Below, one piece after another: positions 26,801 through 35,123 of a stretch of DNA of 64,000 bases. The notes below the pieces were generated by a model. That model was not told the origin of the DNA. It made no database searches and worked only from the letters and a program-made list of their open reading frames with translations. The translations under genes were made by a program, and so were the position numbers. The DNA comes from Chryseobacterium sp. Bi04 (lineage in GTDB: Bacteria; Bacteroidota; Bacteroidia; Flavobacteriales; Weeksellaceae), in assembly GCF_918698085.1 (NCBI RefSeq), contig NZ_CAKKLP010000001.1:806001-870000 (forward strand), read 5' to 3'. Numbering within the stretch: the stretch's first letter is position 1; every line of letters starts with the position of its first letter.

Positions 26801-28179
26801 CAGGAGCAGAGGTTCAGAAACCTTTGGCAACTGTGGTAATCGGTGGTTTGGTAACAGCTACCTTCCTTACTTTATTTGTCCTTCCTATGCTGTATATTAT
26901 TTTTAATACCAAATTTTTTAAGCGGAAAAATAATAAAGCAGGAACATTTACCATCATTGTTCTCATAGGGTTTATGATGCTGGGACAGACATTCAAAGCA
27001 CAGACCAGACCTATCTCTGTAGACCAGGCAATAGAAATGGCGGTGGATAATAACTTGGCTTTAAAATCAAAAGATTTAAGTATCAGGTCGGCAGAGGCAT
27101 TAAGGCCTACGGCTAAAGAACTTCCCAAGTTGAGTGTTGAGACCCAGCTTGGACAGTACAACAGTCCGAAATTTGACCAGTCTTTTGCCATTTCACAAAG
27201 TATTCCTTTCCCAACGCTTTTTAAAGCAAAAAAGGAATTGATTAGTGAGAATATCAAGAGTAAGCAAATTGACAGAGAAATTACGGCCAACGAGCTGATA
27301 AGACAGGTTCGAACCTATTATTATCAGATTGAGTATTTTCAGTACAATAAAGCACAGCTTACCAATCTTAGCACTGTCTATGATGATTTTATAAGAATAG
27401 CCACCGTGAGATTTAAAGCCGGAGATATTAAAAAGATTGAAATTAATACGGCCGAAACTCAAAAAGGAGAAATTAACCTGTTGCTTAAGCAAAATGAAGT
27501 ATATTTAAATAATGCGTATAAAAGTTTAAAAACACTTCTAAATACGTCAGATAATATTGAAGTGCCGTTTACAAAAGACTATGAACCTCTAAGGGCGGAA
27601 AATGTGCTGGATAGTGCTGCGGTAGCTAATAATCCGTCAGTAAGAGTTTTTTACCAGGAAATGGAAATGGCAGAGAAGAATAAAAAAGTTGAAAAATCTT
27701 TGGGATTACCGGACTTTAGCTTAGGGTATACGAACCAGTCGTTAATAGGTCTTCATACGATCAATGGGCAGGAAAATTTTTATGGATCTGGCAAGCGTTT
27801 CCAGTCTGCAACAGTAGGTGTGGCAATTCCTTTAACATTTGGAGCTACAAAAGCCAGAATTCAGGCTCTGGAATATGATAAGCAGGTCGCAGAAACCAAT
27901 GCAAAAATGCAGCAGAAACAACTTTCTGCACAGTTGGAAAATGCTTTCAGCCAATATCAGCAGGACATTCAGCAGTATGACTATTATGTAGGCCAGGCAC
28001 TGCCGAATGCGGAGAAAATTGTAAAAGCTGCCCAATTAGGATATAAAACGGGAGAAATCTCCTATGTGGAATACCTTTTTGCACTGCAGACAGCAACGAA
28101 TATTCAGTTAAAATACCTGGAATCTATCCAACAGGTTAATCAATCTGTAGTGACCATTAATTCAATCATTAATAAATAA
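23815..28179 (+). CDS. CzcA-type heavy-metal RND pump fused to a TolC-like outer membrane channel
   Basis: A 1454-residue fusion. Residues 1 to about 1035 are a heavy-metal RND proton antiporter. The transmembrane motif DFGLIVDGAVIIVE (Asp401, Asp407, Glu414) is the zinc/cobalt/cadmium type seen in CzcA rather than the copper type of CusA. After the last RND helix, a hydrophobic segment ending in FKAQ (about residues 1043-1062) looks like an internal signal peptide. From about 1063 to the end there is a TolC-family outer-membrane efflux domain with coiled-coil repeats. RND-TolC fusions of this kind are known in Bacteroidota. The start is GTG at 23815; no upstream ATG is in frame. The adaptor gene follows directly. 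Confidence 0.93.
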   Translation: MLDKIIKFSIKNKVVIGIMTLLLIIWGTWSATRLPIDAVPDITNNQVQIITACPTLAGQEVEQLVTFPIEQSIANVPDIQETRSISRFGLSVITVVFKEDVDIYFARQLISEQLKNAVEEIPKGIGTPELAPVSTGLGEVYQYILHPKKGSEKKYNAKDLRTMQDWIVRRQLNGTPGVAEINSFGGELKQYEVAIDPNRLKAMGTSITEIFTALEKNNQNTGGAYIDKKPNAYFIRGIGLVTSLEDIKNIAVKNETGSVPIFIKDVADVRLGSAVRYGALTYNGKVDAVGGVVMMLKGANSNEVVENIKSKIPVIQKSLPDDVVIEPFLDRTDLVDRAIGTVEKNLIEGALIVIFVLVVFLGNLRAGLIVASAIPLSLLFALGMMNVFGVSANLMSLGAIDFGLIVDGAVIIVEATLHLLHHKKFNGSLTQVQMDQEVGAAASKMMNSAIFGQIIILIVYVPILTLAGVEGKMFTPMAKTVGFAIIGATILSVTYIPMMSALFLSKNISHKETISDKMMNRLQRIYEPLLKKAIKVKYAVVSATILVFVLAAFIFKNMGGEFIPQLQEGDFAFHCILPQGSSLSQSIETSMQASRIIKQFDEVKMVVGKTGSAEVPTDPMPPEATDMIIVLKPQGEWKNKKSYDELADEISEKLETIPGVFFEKNQPIQMRFNELMTGIRQDVAVKIFGENLDSLAVYADKVGKVIQTVDGATAPQIERVSGLPQINVQYDRTRIANYGLNIEDVNNAVSTAFAGKAAGQVFENERRFDLVVRLDSLHRTDITDVNNLMITSSTGIQIPLSQVADISYKLGPAQISREQGKRRIVIGFNVKGRDVESVVKDIQANLDKKIKLPSGYYFTYGGQFENLQEASKRLTIAVPVSLFLIFMLLYFTFRSFKQAALIFTAIPMSAIGGVFALLLRDMPFSISAGIGFIALFGVAVLNGIVLIGTFNQLEKEGENDILKRVFEGTKTRLRPVLMTATVASLGFLPMAISTGAGAEVQKPLATVVIGGLVTATFLTLFVLPMLYIIFNTKFFKRKNNKAGTFTIIVLIGFMMLGQTFKAQTRPISVDQAIEMAVDNNLALKSKDLSIRSAEALRPTAKELPKLSVETQLGQYNSPKFDQSFAISQSIPFPTLFKAKKELISENIKSKQIDREITANELIRQVRTYYYQIEYFQYNKAQLTNLSTVYDDFIRIATVRFKAGDIKKIEINTAETQKGEINLLLKQNEVYLNNAYKSLKTLLNTSDNIEVPFTKDYEPLRAENVLDSAAVANNPSVRVFYQEMEMAEKNKKVEKSLGLPDFSLGYTNQSLIGLHTINGQENFYGSGKRFQSATVGVAIPLTFGATKARIQALEYDKQVAETNAKMQQKQLSAQLENAFSQYQQDIQQYDYYVGQALPNAEKIVKAAQLGYKTGEISYVEYLFALQTATNIQLKYLESIQQVNQSVVTINSIINK

Positions 28180-28270
28180 TATGAAATCGCTAGTAAAAAA
28201 ATTTTCCGGAAAACAAGCCTTAATAAAGCTGGCGATTACATCTGATCTTAGACCAAGTAAACATTTTCAT

Positions 28271-29500
28271 ATGAAGCTCAAATATAACATTATAGCCCTT
28301 ACCCTTTTCTCCCTGTTGATTACAAGCTGTGGAAAAAAAGAAGCAGCAGTGGAAAAAACTGCTGAAAAAACCGCACAGAAAGAGCAACCTAAGGAAGAAG
28401 CTCCCGAAACCATAGCCTCACTCACAGAAGAACAGATGAAATCTGTGGGAGTAGCCCTGGGAACCGTAGAAATGAAAGAACTGACCTCAACGATTAAAGC
28501 AAATGGTCTGCTGAGTGTTCCCAACAGTAATAAAGCAACCATTACTTCTCTGTATGGAGGGATTATTAAAACATTAAATGTCCAGGTTGGAAGCATTGTG
28601 AAAAAAGGGCAGGTGATTGCTACCATTGCCAATCCGGAATATATACAGCTTCAGGAAGATTATCTCACCACAAATAGTCGGATTACCTATGCAGAGCAGG
28701 AATACAGAAGACAAAGAGAGCTTTTTAATAATGATGCAGGAGCTAAAAAGAACCTTCAAAGTGCTGATGCAGAGCTCAACACACTAAGAACCAAAAAAGC
28801 TTCTCTACTCAAACAGCTCCAGATGATGGGAATAAGTCCTGGAAAGGTAAGCAATGGGAATATGAGATCGGGTCTGGTAATTACTGCCCCAATCAGTGGG
28901 ACAATCAGTGGTATTACAGCACAGATAGGAAGCTATGTAGATATTTCTTCTCCTGTGGCTACTGTGATTGATAATGGATCAATTCATCTGGATCTTCAGG
29001 TTTTTGAAAAAGATCTTCCGAAGATGAGAGTAGGACAGATTGTTCACTTTAAACTGACAAATAATCCTGAAACAGAGTACGATGCAAAAATTTACAGCAT
29101 AGGATCTTCTTTTGAAAATGAGAGTAAAACAATTTCTATGCATTGCGAAGTGATCGGAAATAAAACCGGCTTAATTGACGGAATGAATATCACGGGAATT
29201 GTGAGCCTGGATAAAAGCACTACTCCGGCAGTGCCCACAGAGGCTATCGTAGAAGCAGACGGTAAATACTACATTTTTATTCAAACCGATAAAAAAATAG
29301 AGGAAGTGCATGAAGAAAAAGGGAAGCCTCATCCTAAAACTTTGAATTTTGAAAAAGTAGAAGTAGTAAAAGGAACATCAGATATGGGATACACTGCCAT
29401 TACAGCCATTGGGAAAGTTCCGGACAATGCAAAAATTGTGACGAAAGGTGCCTTTTTTGTGAATGCTAAATTAGTTAATTCCGGAGAGCACGAACATTAA
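28271..29500 (+). CDS. periplasmic adaptor subunit of heavy-metal RND efflux (CzcB/CusB family)
   Basis: The membrane-fusion protein that joins the RND pump to its channel. The ATG at 28271 is preferred because it gives a lipoprotein signal (hydrophobic core and lipobox LITSC, Cys20); the frame is open back to an ATG at 28181, one base past the czcA stop, which would add 30 residues of unlikely signal sequence. After a Lys/Glu-rich linker come the split lipoyl-like domain (TITSLYGGIIKTLNVQVGSI and VITAPISGTISGITAQIGSY), an alpha-hairpin between them and a beta-barrel domain. His-Glu-rich residues occur near the C-terminus, ending GEHEH. It belongs to one operon with the fusion pump. Confidence 0.93.
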   Translation: MKLKYNIIALTLFSLLITSCGKKEAAVEKTAEKTAQKEQPKEEAPETIASLTEEQMKSVGVALGTVEMKELTSTIKANGLLSVPNSNKATITSLYGGIIKTLNVQVGSIVKKGQVIATIANPEYIQLQEDYLTTNSRITYAEQEYRRQRELFNNDAGAKKNLQSADAELNTLRTKKASLLKQLQMMGISPGKVSNGNMRSGLVITAPISGTISGITAQIGSYVDISSPVATVIDNGSIHLDLQVFEKDLPKMRVGQIVHFKLTNNPETEYDAKIYSIGSSFENESKTISMHCEVIGNKTGLIDGMNITGIVSLDKSTTPAVPTEAIVEADGKYYIFIQTDKKIEEVHEEKGKPHPKTLNFEKVEVVKGTSDMGYTAITAIGKVPDNAKIVTKGAFFVNAKLVNSGEHEH

Positions 29501-29636
29501 TTAAAGTGATCGGAATCAGGTAAATATGGTTTTTTATGCTTAATTTAGAACTAATTCCAGCATCGTTTTTATACCCTTGTAAAAGCCGCCTGAAGGTGAG
29601 AAGATAAGCTTTATTGTATTTAATAAATGATGAATT

Positions 29637-30518
29637 ATGTTATTAAACAAAAAAATATCAGTCTGGTATTTCATCCGCGAAATAAAATCTCAGATTCTGT
29701 TTATTGGGATATTCGCTGTTGCCATAGGCCTTTTGGATATGCTGCCTGGGTTTAGAAAAATATCACTCCCTTTGAATATTCCCGCACTCTTAGGAACTGC
29801 AGTGTCTTTACTGCTGGCTTTCCGGACTTCCCAATCCTATGAAAGATGGTGGGAGGCAAGAACTGTTTGGGGGGCTGTTGTTAATGATTCAAGGACGTTT
29901 GTAAGGTTGGTCATTCAGTTTATGCCTGCCGGAGATGATAAAACGATAAAAGATTTTGCCGAAAGACAAATCACCTGGACCTATGCGCTTGGAGAATCTC
30001 TGAGAAAGCAGCCCTTCTCTGAAAAAGTTCAGGAATATCTGGACAGAAATCATATCAACGGAATGAATATACCCAATGCGCTGCTGGATGCTCATTCTAA
30101 ACAGCTAAAGGAAATTGCCCCAACGAAAGAATTAACAGATTTTCAGCAAATGCAGCTCAATGATATAGTTACAAGGCTTTGTGACAGCATGGGAAAATGT
30201 GAAAGATTGAAAAATACAGTTTTTCCCAGGTCTTACAGTATTTTAGTACATATTTTGATCTATGTATTTGCCGCCATACTTCCTTTTGGGCTGGATGATT
30301 CACAGCTTGTTGTGGAGATTGCAATTACATTCCTGATTCCGATTATGTTCATTGCTATTGAAAAAACATCAATCATTATGCAGGACCCTTTTGAGAATGG
30401 TCCGGTGGATACTCCAATGACGTCTCTGGCACAGACCATAGAGATCAATATCAGACAGATGATTGGTGAACAAAATGTTCCTTTGAAAAAAGAAAATACG
30501 TCGTATTATGAAATGTAA
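29637..30518 (+). CDS. bestrophin-family ion channel
   Basis: A 293-residue bestrophin-like (UPF0187) membrane protein. It has the family's N-terminal helix pair, the conserved segment FRTSQSYERWWEARTVWG at about residues 62-79, and C-terminal helices with FGLDD and LIPIMFIAIEKTSIIMQDPFENGPVDTPM. Bacterial bestrophins form pentameric channels that can pass cations. Its place between the adaptor and a CDF zinc transporter suggests a link with ion balance during metal efflux, but no direct role is known. It is 136 bases after the adaptor and 18 bases before the CDF gene. Confidence 0.9.
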   Translation: MLLNKKISVWYFIREIKSQILFIGIFAVAIGLLDMLPGFRKISLPLNIPALLGTAVSLLLAFRTSQSYERWWEARTVWGAVVNDSRTFVRLVIQFMPAGDDKTIKDFAERQITWTYALGESLRKQPFSEKVQEYLDRNHINGMNIPNALLDAHSKQLKEIAPTKELTDFQQMQLNDIVTRLCDSMGKCERLKNTVFPRSYSILVHILIYVFAAILPFGLDDSQLVVEIAITFLIPIMFIAIEKTSIIMQDPFENGPVDTPMTSLAQTIEINIRQMIGEQNVPLKKENTSYYEM

Positions 30519-30536
30519 TTAAACCATAGAGATCAT

Positions 30537-31433
30537 ATGGAAAACATACCGACACAAACACCCTCTGCAGCAAGCAGACATAAAAAGAACCTTCTGATTG
30601 TACTGGGCCTCAGCGGAACCTATCTTATTGCTGAGGTTATTGGAGGAATAGTTACCAATAGTCTTGCATTATTGGCAGATGCAGCCCATATGCTGACAGA
30701 TGTTGTGGGACTGCTTTTGGCATTTATTGCCATAAAAATTGGAGAAAGAAAAGCGGACCCTTCCAAAACATATGGATATTACAGAACCGAAATATTAGCG
30801 GCCGTTATTAATGCGGTTGTTTTACTGGGAATTTCTGTCTATGTATTGATTGAAGCCTATAAGCGTTTTCAGAGCCCTCCGGAGGTACAGAGCAAATCGA
30901 TGCTGATTGTAGCAGGAATAGGATTAGTAGTGAATATTATCGGGATGATGATCCTGAGAAAAGATTCAGAAGGAAGCCTGAATATGAAAGGCGCTTACTT
31001 TGAAGTACTTTCAGATATGCTTACCTCCGTAGGAGTAATGATTGCAGGGGTTATTATGCTTACCACGGGCTGGTATTATGCCGATCCTTTGATCTCTGCA
31101 GCCATCGGATTTCTGATCTTCCCCAGAACCTGGAAACTGCTGAAAGAAGCAATCAATGTTTTACTGGAAGGTACTCCCAAAGATGTAGATATTCATAAGC
31201 TGCGTCAATCATTGGAACATACTCAGGGAGTGAAGAGTATTCATGACCTTCACGTGTGGTCGCTTACTTCAAGTGTTAATGCGATGAGTGCCCATATTGT
31301 AAAGAATGAGAGTGTTTCTCAGAATCAACTGTTGAAAACATTAACGGAGGAGACGGTTAAAAACTTTAAAATAAGCCATACCACTTTTCAAATAGAGGAG
31401 GAAGGATATGAGGAAACAGAAGTACATCTGTAA
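30537..31433 (+). CDS. CDF-family cation transporter (ZitB/CzcD-like)
   Basis: A 298-residue cation diffusion facilitator, normally exporting zinc, cobalt or cadmium in exchange for protons. Six transmembrane helices and a C-terminal cytoplasmic domain with HDLHVWSLTSS fit the family. The first half-site is normal, HMLTD (His51 and Asp55). The second half-site reads EVLSD (Glu156 and Asp160), where the usual ZitB/CzcD sequence has His in the first position; this swap may change metal preference. The gene is 18 bases after the bestrophin gene and 17 bases before the fur gene (ATG at 31451), so these genes are probably one operon. Confidence 0.93.
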   Translation: MENIPTQTPSAASRHKKNLLIVLGLSGTYLIAEVIGGIVTNSLALLADAAHMLTDVVGLLLAFIAIKIGERKADPSKTYGYYRTEILAAVINAVVLLGISVYVLIEAYKRFQSPPEVQSKSMLIVAGIGLVVNIIGMMILRKDSEGSLNMKGAYFEVLSDMLTSVGVMIAGVIMLTTGWYYADPLISAAIGFLIFPRTWKLLKEAINVLLEGTPKDVDIHKLRQSLEHTQGVKSIHDLHVWSLTSSVNAMSAHIVKNESVSQNQLLKTLTEETVKNFKISHTTFQIEEEGYEETEVHL

Positions 31434-31450
31434 CATTAAAATTGTTGACA

Positions 31451-31870
31451 ATGAAAAAAGATATAGAAAATAAGCTCATTGATAAAAATACCAAGCCTAC
31501 CAGCATGAGAATTCTGGTCTATGATTTTTTAAACTCTCAGGAAGCGGCATTGTCTCTTTCTGAAATAGAAAATTATTTTGATAATGCAGACAGGATCACA
31601 ATTTACAGAACATTGAAAACCTTTGAAGAAAAAGGAATTGTTCACAGTATACAGGAAAATACAACTACCAAATATAAGTTATGTGAGGATGACTGTGATG
31701 AAAAAACACATAAAGACTGGCATCTCCATTTCTATTGTAAAATATGTAAACAAACCACGTGTAAAGAAGATATTTCCTTCCCTGAAAATATCCAGACCAG
31801 TTTCAGGATTGATGAAATAAGGCTGTTTGCCAAAGGAATCTGTGAGAATTGTCTTGAAAGTTTGCAATAG
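31451..31870 (+). CDS. Fur-family metal-responsive transcriptional regulator
   Basis: A 139-residue Fur-family repressor from the ATG at 31451 (TTG at 31442 is also in frame). The winged-helix part is at residues 1-80 with NADRITIYRTLKTFEEKGIVH as recognition region. The metal part has HLHFYCKICK and the C-terminal CENC pair, giving the structural Zn(Cys)4 site. Its location in a zinc-type efflux island suggests a Zur-like or efflux-specific sensor. Two copies of a 7-1-7 inverted repeat in this island, at 23733 and 31863, are its likely operators. The second copy overlaps its own stop codon, directly before the ATPase gene. Confidence 0.9.
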   Translation: MKKDIENKLIDKNTKPTSMRILVYDFLNSQEAALSLSEIENYFDNADRITIYRTLKTFEEKGIVHSIQENTTTKYKLCEDDCDEKTHKDWHLHFYCKICKQTTCKEDISFPENIQTSFRIDEIRLFAKGICENCLESLQ

Positions 31871-31898
31871 TATTGCATCCGTCTCATCATTAAATTTG
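31863..31898 (+). promoter_or_regulatory. P-type ATPase promoter with perfect Fur-type 7-1-7 box
   Basis: TGCAATA-G-TATTGCA (31863-31877) is a perfect 7-1-7 inverted repeat, the shape bound by Fur-family proteins. It overlaps the fur stop codon and the -33 region. TAAATTTG (31891-31898), a perfect -7 element, follows 13 bases later, exactly the spacing seen at czcA. The ATPase ATG is 16 bases further on. Confidence 0.75.
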
Positions 31899-31914
31899 TA
31901 TAAAAATATCAGTT

Positions 31915-33891
31915 ATGGAAAAATGCTGTAGTACGACCCCGGAAAAACCAGTAACAAAAAAACATAATCATTCAGAAGGAGATGGGCATGACCATGACGG
32001 TCATGATCACTCTCATGATTCCGGAGATCAGACGGTCTTTCAGATGTTTCTTCCGGCTATGATATCATTTGCCCTTTTATTGTTAGGAATTACTTTTGAT
32101 AATTATATAAAACCCACATGGTTTACCGGATGGGTACGTTTAGTATGGTTTCTGGCAGCTTATATTCCTGTAGGAATTCCTGTATTGAAAGATGCTTATA
32201 AAAGTATCATTAAAGGAGATGTTTTTTCCGAATTTTTCCTGATGGGAATTGCTACCATTGGCGCTTTTGCTATTGGAGAATATCCGGAAGGAGTTGCCGT
32301 AATGCTGTTCTATGCCGTAGGTGAAGTTTTCCAGTCTATGGCGGTAACCAGAGCAAAAGGAAATATAAAGGCTCTACTGGATCAGCGTCCTGATGAGGTA
32401 ACGGTTATTAAAAATAATCAGCCCAAAACCATAAAAGCGAAAGAAGCAAAAATAGGAGATGTTATCCAGCTGAAGCCTGGTGAGAAGCTGGCTTTGGACG
32501 GCGAATTGCTTTCGGATGCAGCCTCATTCAATACGGCAGCCTTAACAGGAGAAAGTAAACCTGACACCAAAAATAAAGGGGAGACAGTGCTGGCAGGGAT
32601 GATCAATATGAACAGTATTGCACTTGTTAAAGTAAATACCGCCTATGAATACAGTAAGCTAAGTAAAATACTGGAGCTGGTTCAGAATGCTACCGCCCAA
32701 AAAGCACCTACAGAATTATTTATCAGAAAATTTGCCAAAGTATATACTCCAATTGTTGTATTCCTGGCTATAGGAATCTGTTTATTACCTTATTTTTTCG
32801 TCAATGACTACCAGTTCAGAGATTGGCTATACAGATCCCTGATCTTCCTGGTAATTTCTTGTCCTTGTGCATTGGTTATTTCCATCCCGTTGGGCTATTT
32901 CGGAGGGATAGGAGCAGCAAGCCGGAATGGAATTCTGTTTAAAGGAAGCAACTTCCTGGATAGCATCGCAGAAATTCAAAATGTGGTGATGGATAAAACA
33001 GGAACGATGACAGAAGGGGTTTTCAAAGTTCAGGAAGTAAGCATTACCCCTGGGCTTAATAAAGATGAAATCCTTCAGATGGTCAATGTCCTGGAAAGTA
33101 AAAGTACTCACCCTGTAGCCACTGCTATTCACAATTATGTAGGAGATATCAATCATTCTATTCCTTTGGAAAATGTAGAGGAAATTGCAGGACATGGCCT
33201 TAAAGCTGTGGTCAATGGAAAAGAGCTTTTAGTGGGGAACTTTAAATTAATGGATAAATTCAGCATCAGCTATGATGTCAACCATGCCAATATTGTATAC
33301 ACTATTATTGCTGTAGCGTACGATCGTAAGTTTGCAGGATACATCACCATTGCAGACAGTATTAAAGAAGATGCGAAAGAAACAGTTGACAAACTCCATA
33401 AAATGAATGTAAAAGCCACCATGCTGAGTGGCGATAAGACTACAGTGGTAAAATATGTGGCAGATCAGCTGGGTATCGACAATGCATACGGAGATCTATT
33501 GCCTGAGGATAAAGTAAATAAAGTAAAAGAGATCAAAGCCAAAAACCAAACGGTAGCTTTTGTAGGAGATGGCGTGAACGATGCTCCGGTAGTTGCTTTA
33601 AGTGATGTGGGAATCGCTATGGGAGGCTTGGGAAGTGATGCAACCATTGAAACGGCAGATGTGGTGATCCAGGATGATAAGCCCAGCAAAATCCCAATGG
33701 CGATCAATATCGGTAAGCAGACAAAAAAAATCGTTTGGCAGAACATTATTTTAGCCTTTGCCGTAAAAGCTGTTGTTTTACTCCTTGGAGCTGGAGGACT
33801 GGCAACTATGTGGGAGGCTGTTTTTGCAGACGTAGGGGTTGCATTGCTGGCTATTCTGAATGCGGTAAGGATTCAGAGAATGAAGTTTTAA
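31915..33891 (+). CDS. zinc/cadmium/lead-type P1B-ATPase (ZntA-like)
   Basis: A 658-residue heavy-metal-exporting P-type ATPase. The N-terminus carries a His/Asp-rich tail (HDHDGHDHSHD, about residues 26-36) in place of the usual CxxC HMA domain. The membrane metal site CPC is at residues 316-318 (SCPCALVIS), the phosphorylated Asp is in DKTGT (Asp360), and THPVA and GDGVNDAPVV are present. The last helices contain ADVGVALLAILNAVR, whose Asp marks the ZntA (P1B-2) group for Zn, Cd and Pb. It has its own promoter with a Fur-type box, so the regulator encoded just upstream probably controls it. Confidence 0.95.
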   Translation: MEKCCSTTPEKPVTKKHNHSEGDGHDHDGHDHSHDSGDQTVFQMFLPAMISFALLLLGITFDNYIKPTWFTGWVRLVWFLAAYIPVGIPVLKDAYKSIIKGDVFSEFFLMGIATIGAFAIGEYPEGVAVMLFYAVGEVFQSMAVTRAKGNIKALLDQRPDEVTVIKNNQPKTIKAKEAKIGDVIQLKPGEKLALDGELLSDAASFNTAALTGESKPDTKNKGETVLAGMINMNSIALVKVNTAYEYSKLSKILELVQNATAQKAPTELFIRKFAKVYTPIVVFLAIGICLLPYFFVNDYQFRDWLYRSLIFLVISCPCALVISIPLGYFGGIGAASRNGILFKGSNFLDSIAEIQNVVMDKTGTMTEGVFKVQEVSITPGLNKDEILQMVNVLESKSTHPVATAIHNYVGDINHSIPLENVEEIAGHGLKAVVNGKELLVGNFKLMDKFSISYDVNHANIVYTIIAVAYDRKFAGYITIADSIKEDAKETVDKLHKMNVKATMLSGDKTTVVKYVADQLGIDNAYGDLLPEDKVNKVKEIKAKNQTVAFVGDGVNDAPVVALSDVGIAMGGLGSDATIETADVVIQDDKPSKIPMAINIGKQTKKIVWQNIILAFAVKAVVLLLGAGGLATMWEAVFADVGVALLAILNAVRIQRMKF

Positions 33892-33912
33892 AGACAACTC
33901 AATTATATTCAT

Positions 33913-33943
33913 AAGCTCTGCTGAAGATTCAGTGGAGCTTTTT
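33913..33943 (+). terminator. terminator after the P-type ATPase
   Basis: AAGCTCTGCTGAA pairs with TTCAGTGGAGCTT (two G-U pairs) around a two-base loop, followed by TTT. It closes the metal-efflux island. A weaker imperfect stem at 34003-34038 may serve the convergent acetyltransferase gene. Confidence 0.75.
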
Positions 33944-34062
33944 ATATGATATTTCTTTGAAAATACTGGATATAATGGCCTTTACGTTTGGCTATAACAA
34001 TAAAAAAGCCCTACCAAAATACATCAATAGAGCCTTTTAACAAGATTAAATTTTATAAAGAA

Positions 34063-34581
34063 CTAATATTTTTCTTTTGACAGTACAAAAAAATCGAATA
34101 TTTCCTTTCCTATGCTGAACTGATGTTCTCCAACCTTAGAGAATCCGTTTTTATAATAAAAATGTAAAGCCCGTTCATTCGAATGTAAAACTGAAAGCCA
34201 AATATGAGTCTGGTCGGAAGTATTAAAAGAAGACATAAGCTCTTCCATTAATACCTTTCCTGCTTTTTTATCCAAAAACTCTTTCAGCACATAGATCTTT
34301 TGCAATTGTGAAACCGTGGAAGAGCCGATAAACTCAGAAGTAGAATGCACTTTCAATTTTGCATACCCAATAGGCAGCTCATTCCAAAATACAATCCAGT
34401 ATTTGTTATTGTTGTTCTTTATACTTGCTTTTATTTTAGATACTGCGAAAGTCTGCTCATAATAATCGAACAGATCCTGTGTATCGCGGAAATATTCCGA
34501 GAATGTTTCGGTGAAAGTAACTCTTCCCAACAATGCAATATGTGGTGCATCTTCAGGGATCGCTTGTCTTATCTGAAGCAT
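34063..34581 (-). CDS. GNAT-family N-acetyltransferase
   Basis: A 172-residue GNAT-fold enzyme that would transfer an acetyl group from acetyl-CoA to an amine. The pattern is IRQAIPEDAPHIALLGRVTF at the N-terminus, the acetyl-CoA-binding motif A region LQKIYVLKEFLDKKAGKVLMEEL near residues 90-112, and the motif B region ALHFYYKNGFSKVGEHQF near 137-154. The substrate is unknown. It is on the minus strand between the efflux island and the copper/redox island and belongs to neither. Confidence 0.88.
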   Translation of the reverse strand: MLQIRQAIPEDAPHIALLGRVTFTETFSEYFRDTQDLFDYYEQTFAVSKIKASIKNNNNKYWIVFWNELPIGYAKLKVHSTSEFIGSSTVSQLQKIYVLKEFLDKKAGKVLMEELMSSFNTSDQTHIWLSVLHSNERALHFYYKNGFSKVGEHQFSIGKEIFDFFVLSKEKY

Positions 34582-34734
34582 GGTATAAATTATGAGGCTT
34601 ACTTCAAAGGTCGGAAAAATATAATTATAGCAACAGATACAGTTTTATTATTTTTATAGGTAACAGTATATTATATTCATAAGAACCATTAATGACTTTC
34701 ATCATAAATAAGGCTTAAAACAGTTTTGAAATAG

Positions 34735-34742
34735 TATATTTG
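34735..34742 (+). promoter_or_regulatory. -7 element before the first CxGKC small protein
   Basis: TATATTTG, a perfect TAnnTTTG, ends 18 bases before the TTG start at 34761. No clear -33 element. Confidence 0.45.
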
Positions 34743-34760
34743 TATCACAGAACAGAATAG

Positions 34761-35123
34761 TTGAAGTTATTCATTTCCATATTCATCATTTTTACCGTTG
34801 CATTACGTCCCGTTTTGCCATTGGTCAATTACGCTGTTAATTATGATTATATCGTAAAAAATCTTTGCGAAAAAAGAGATATACCCCAGTCGACCTGTAA
34901 AGGGAAATGCTATGTGGAAAAAGAACTGGCAAAAACAGAAAAACAATCCAATAGCTCTCAAACAATAAAGATTGCCGGGCTTGATGTTTTTCTTTCCAAT
35001 GAAATCCTTTCTTTTTCATATAAAAAAGAACTTGATCTGTCTGTGAAAACTCCGCATACAAAGGATGTTAACTTTCACCCTTCGGGATATTTTTCCAGAA
35101 TATTCCATCCTCCGTTAGCGTAA
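34761..35123 (+). CDS. small membrane/exported protein with NYDYIV and CxGKC motifs (copy 1)
   Basis: A 120-residue protein of unknown function. An N-terminal hydrophobic segment (residues 2-22) is followed by NYAVNYDYIVKNLCEKR and STCKGKCYVEKELAK, a pattern with three Cys residues well placed to bind a metal. The C-terminus is FHPPLA. It is a clear paralogue of the protein at 37030-37398, whose ATG aligns with this TTG codon, so the TTG start is trusted. Relatives occur in Bacteroidota near outer-membrane metal receptors, as far as I recall. The following genes encode a YHS protein and SCO, pointing to copper handling. Confidence 0.75.
   Translation: MKLFISIFIIFTVALRPVLPLVNYAVNYDYIVKNLCEKRDIPQSTCKGKCYVEKELAKTEKQSNSSQTIKIAGLDVFLSNEILSFSYKKELDLSVKTPHTKDVNFHPSGYFSRIFHPPLA

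Noticed and set aside
26814..27290. A 158-codon minus-strand frame within the czcA-tolC fusion
   Set aside because: A shadow of a real gene on the other strand; its own sequence has no family character.
28181..28270. Upstream start for the adaptor gene
   Set aside because: It would place 30 extra residues before a well-formed lipoprotein signal; the ATG at 28271 is a better start. The frame is kept only as a note on small leader-like frames.
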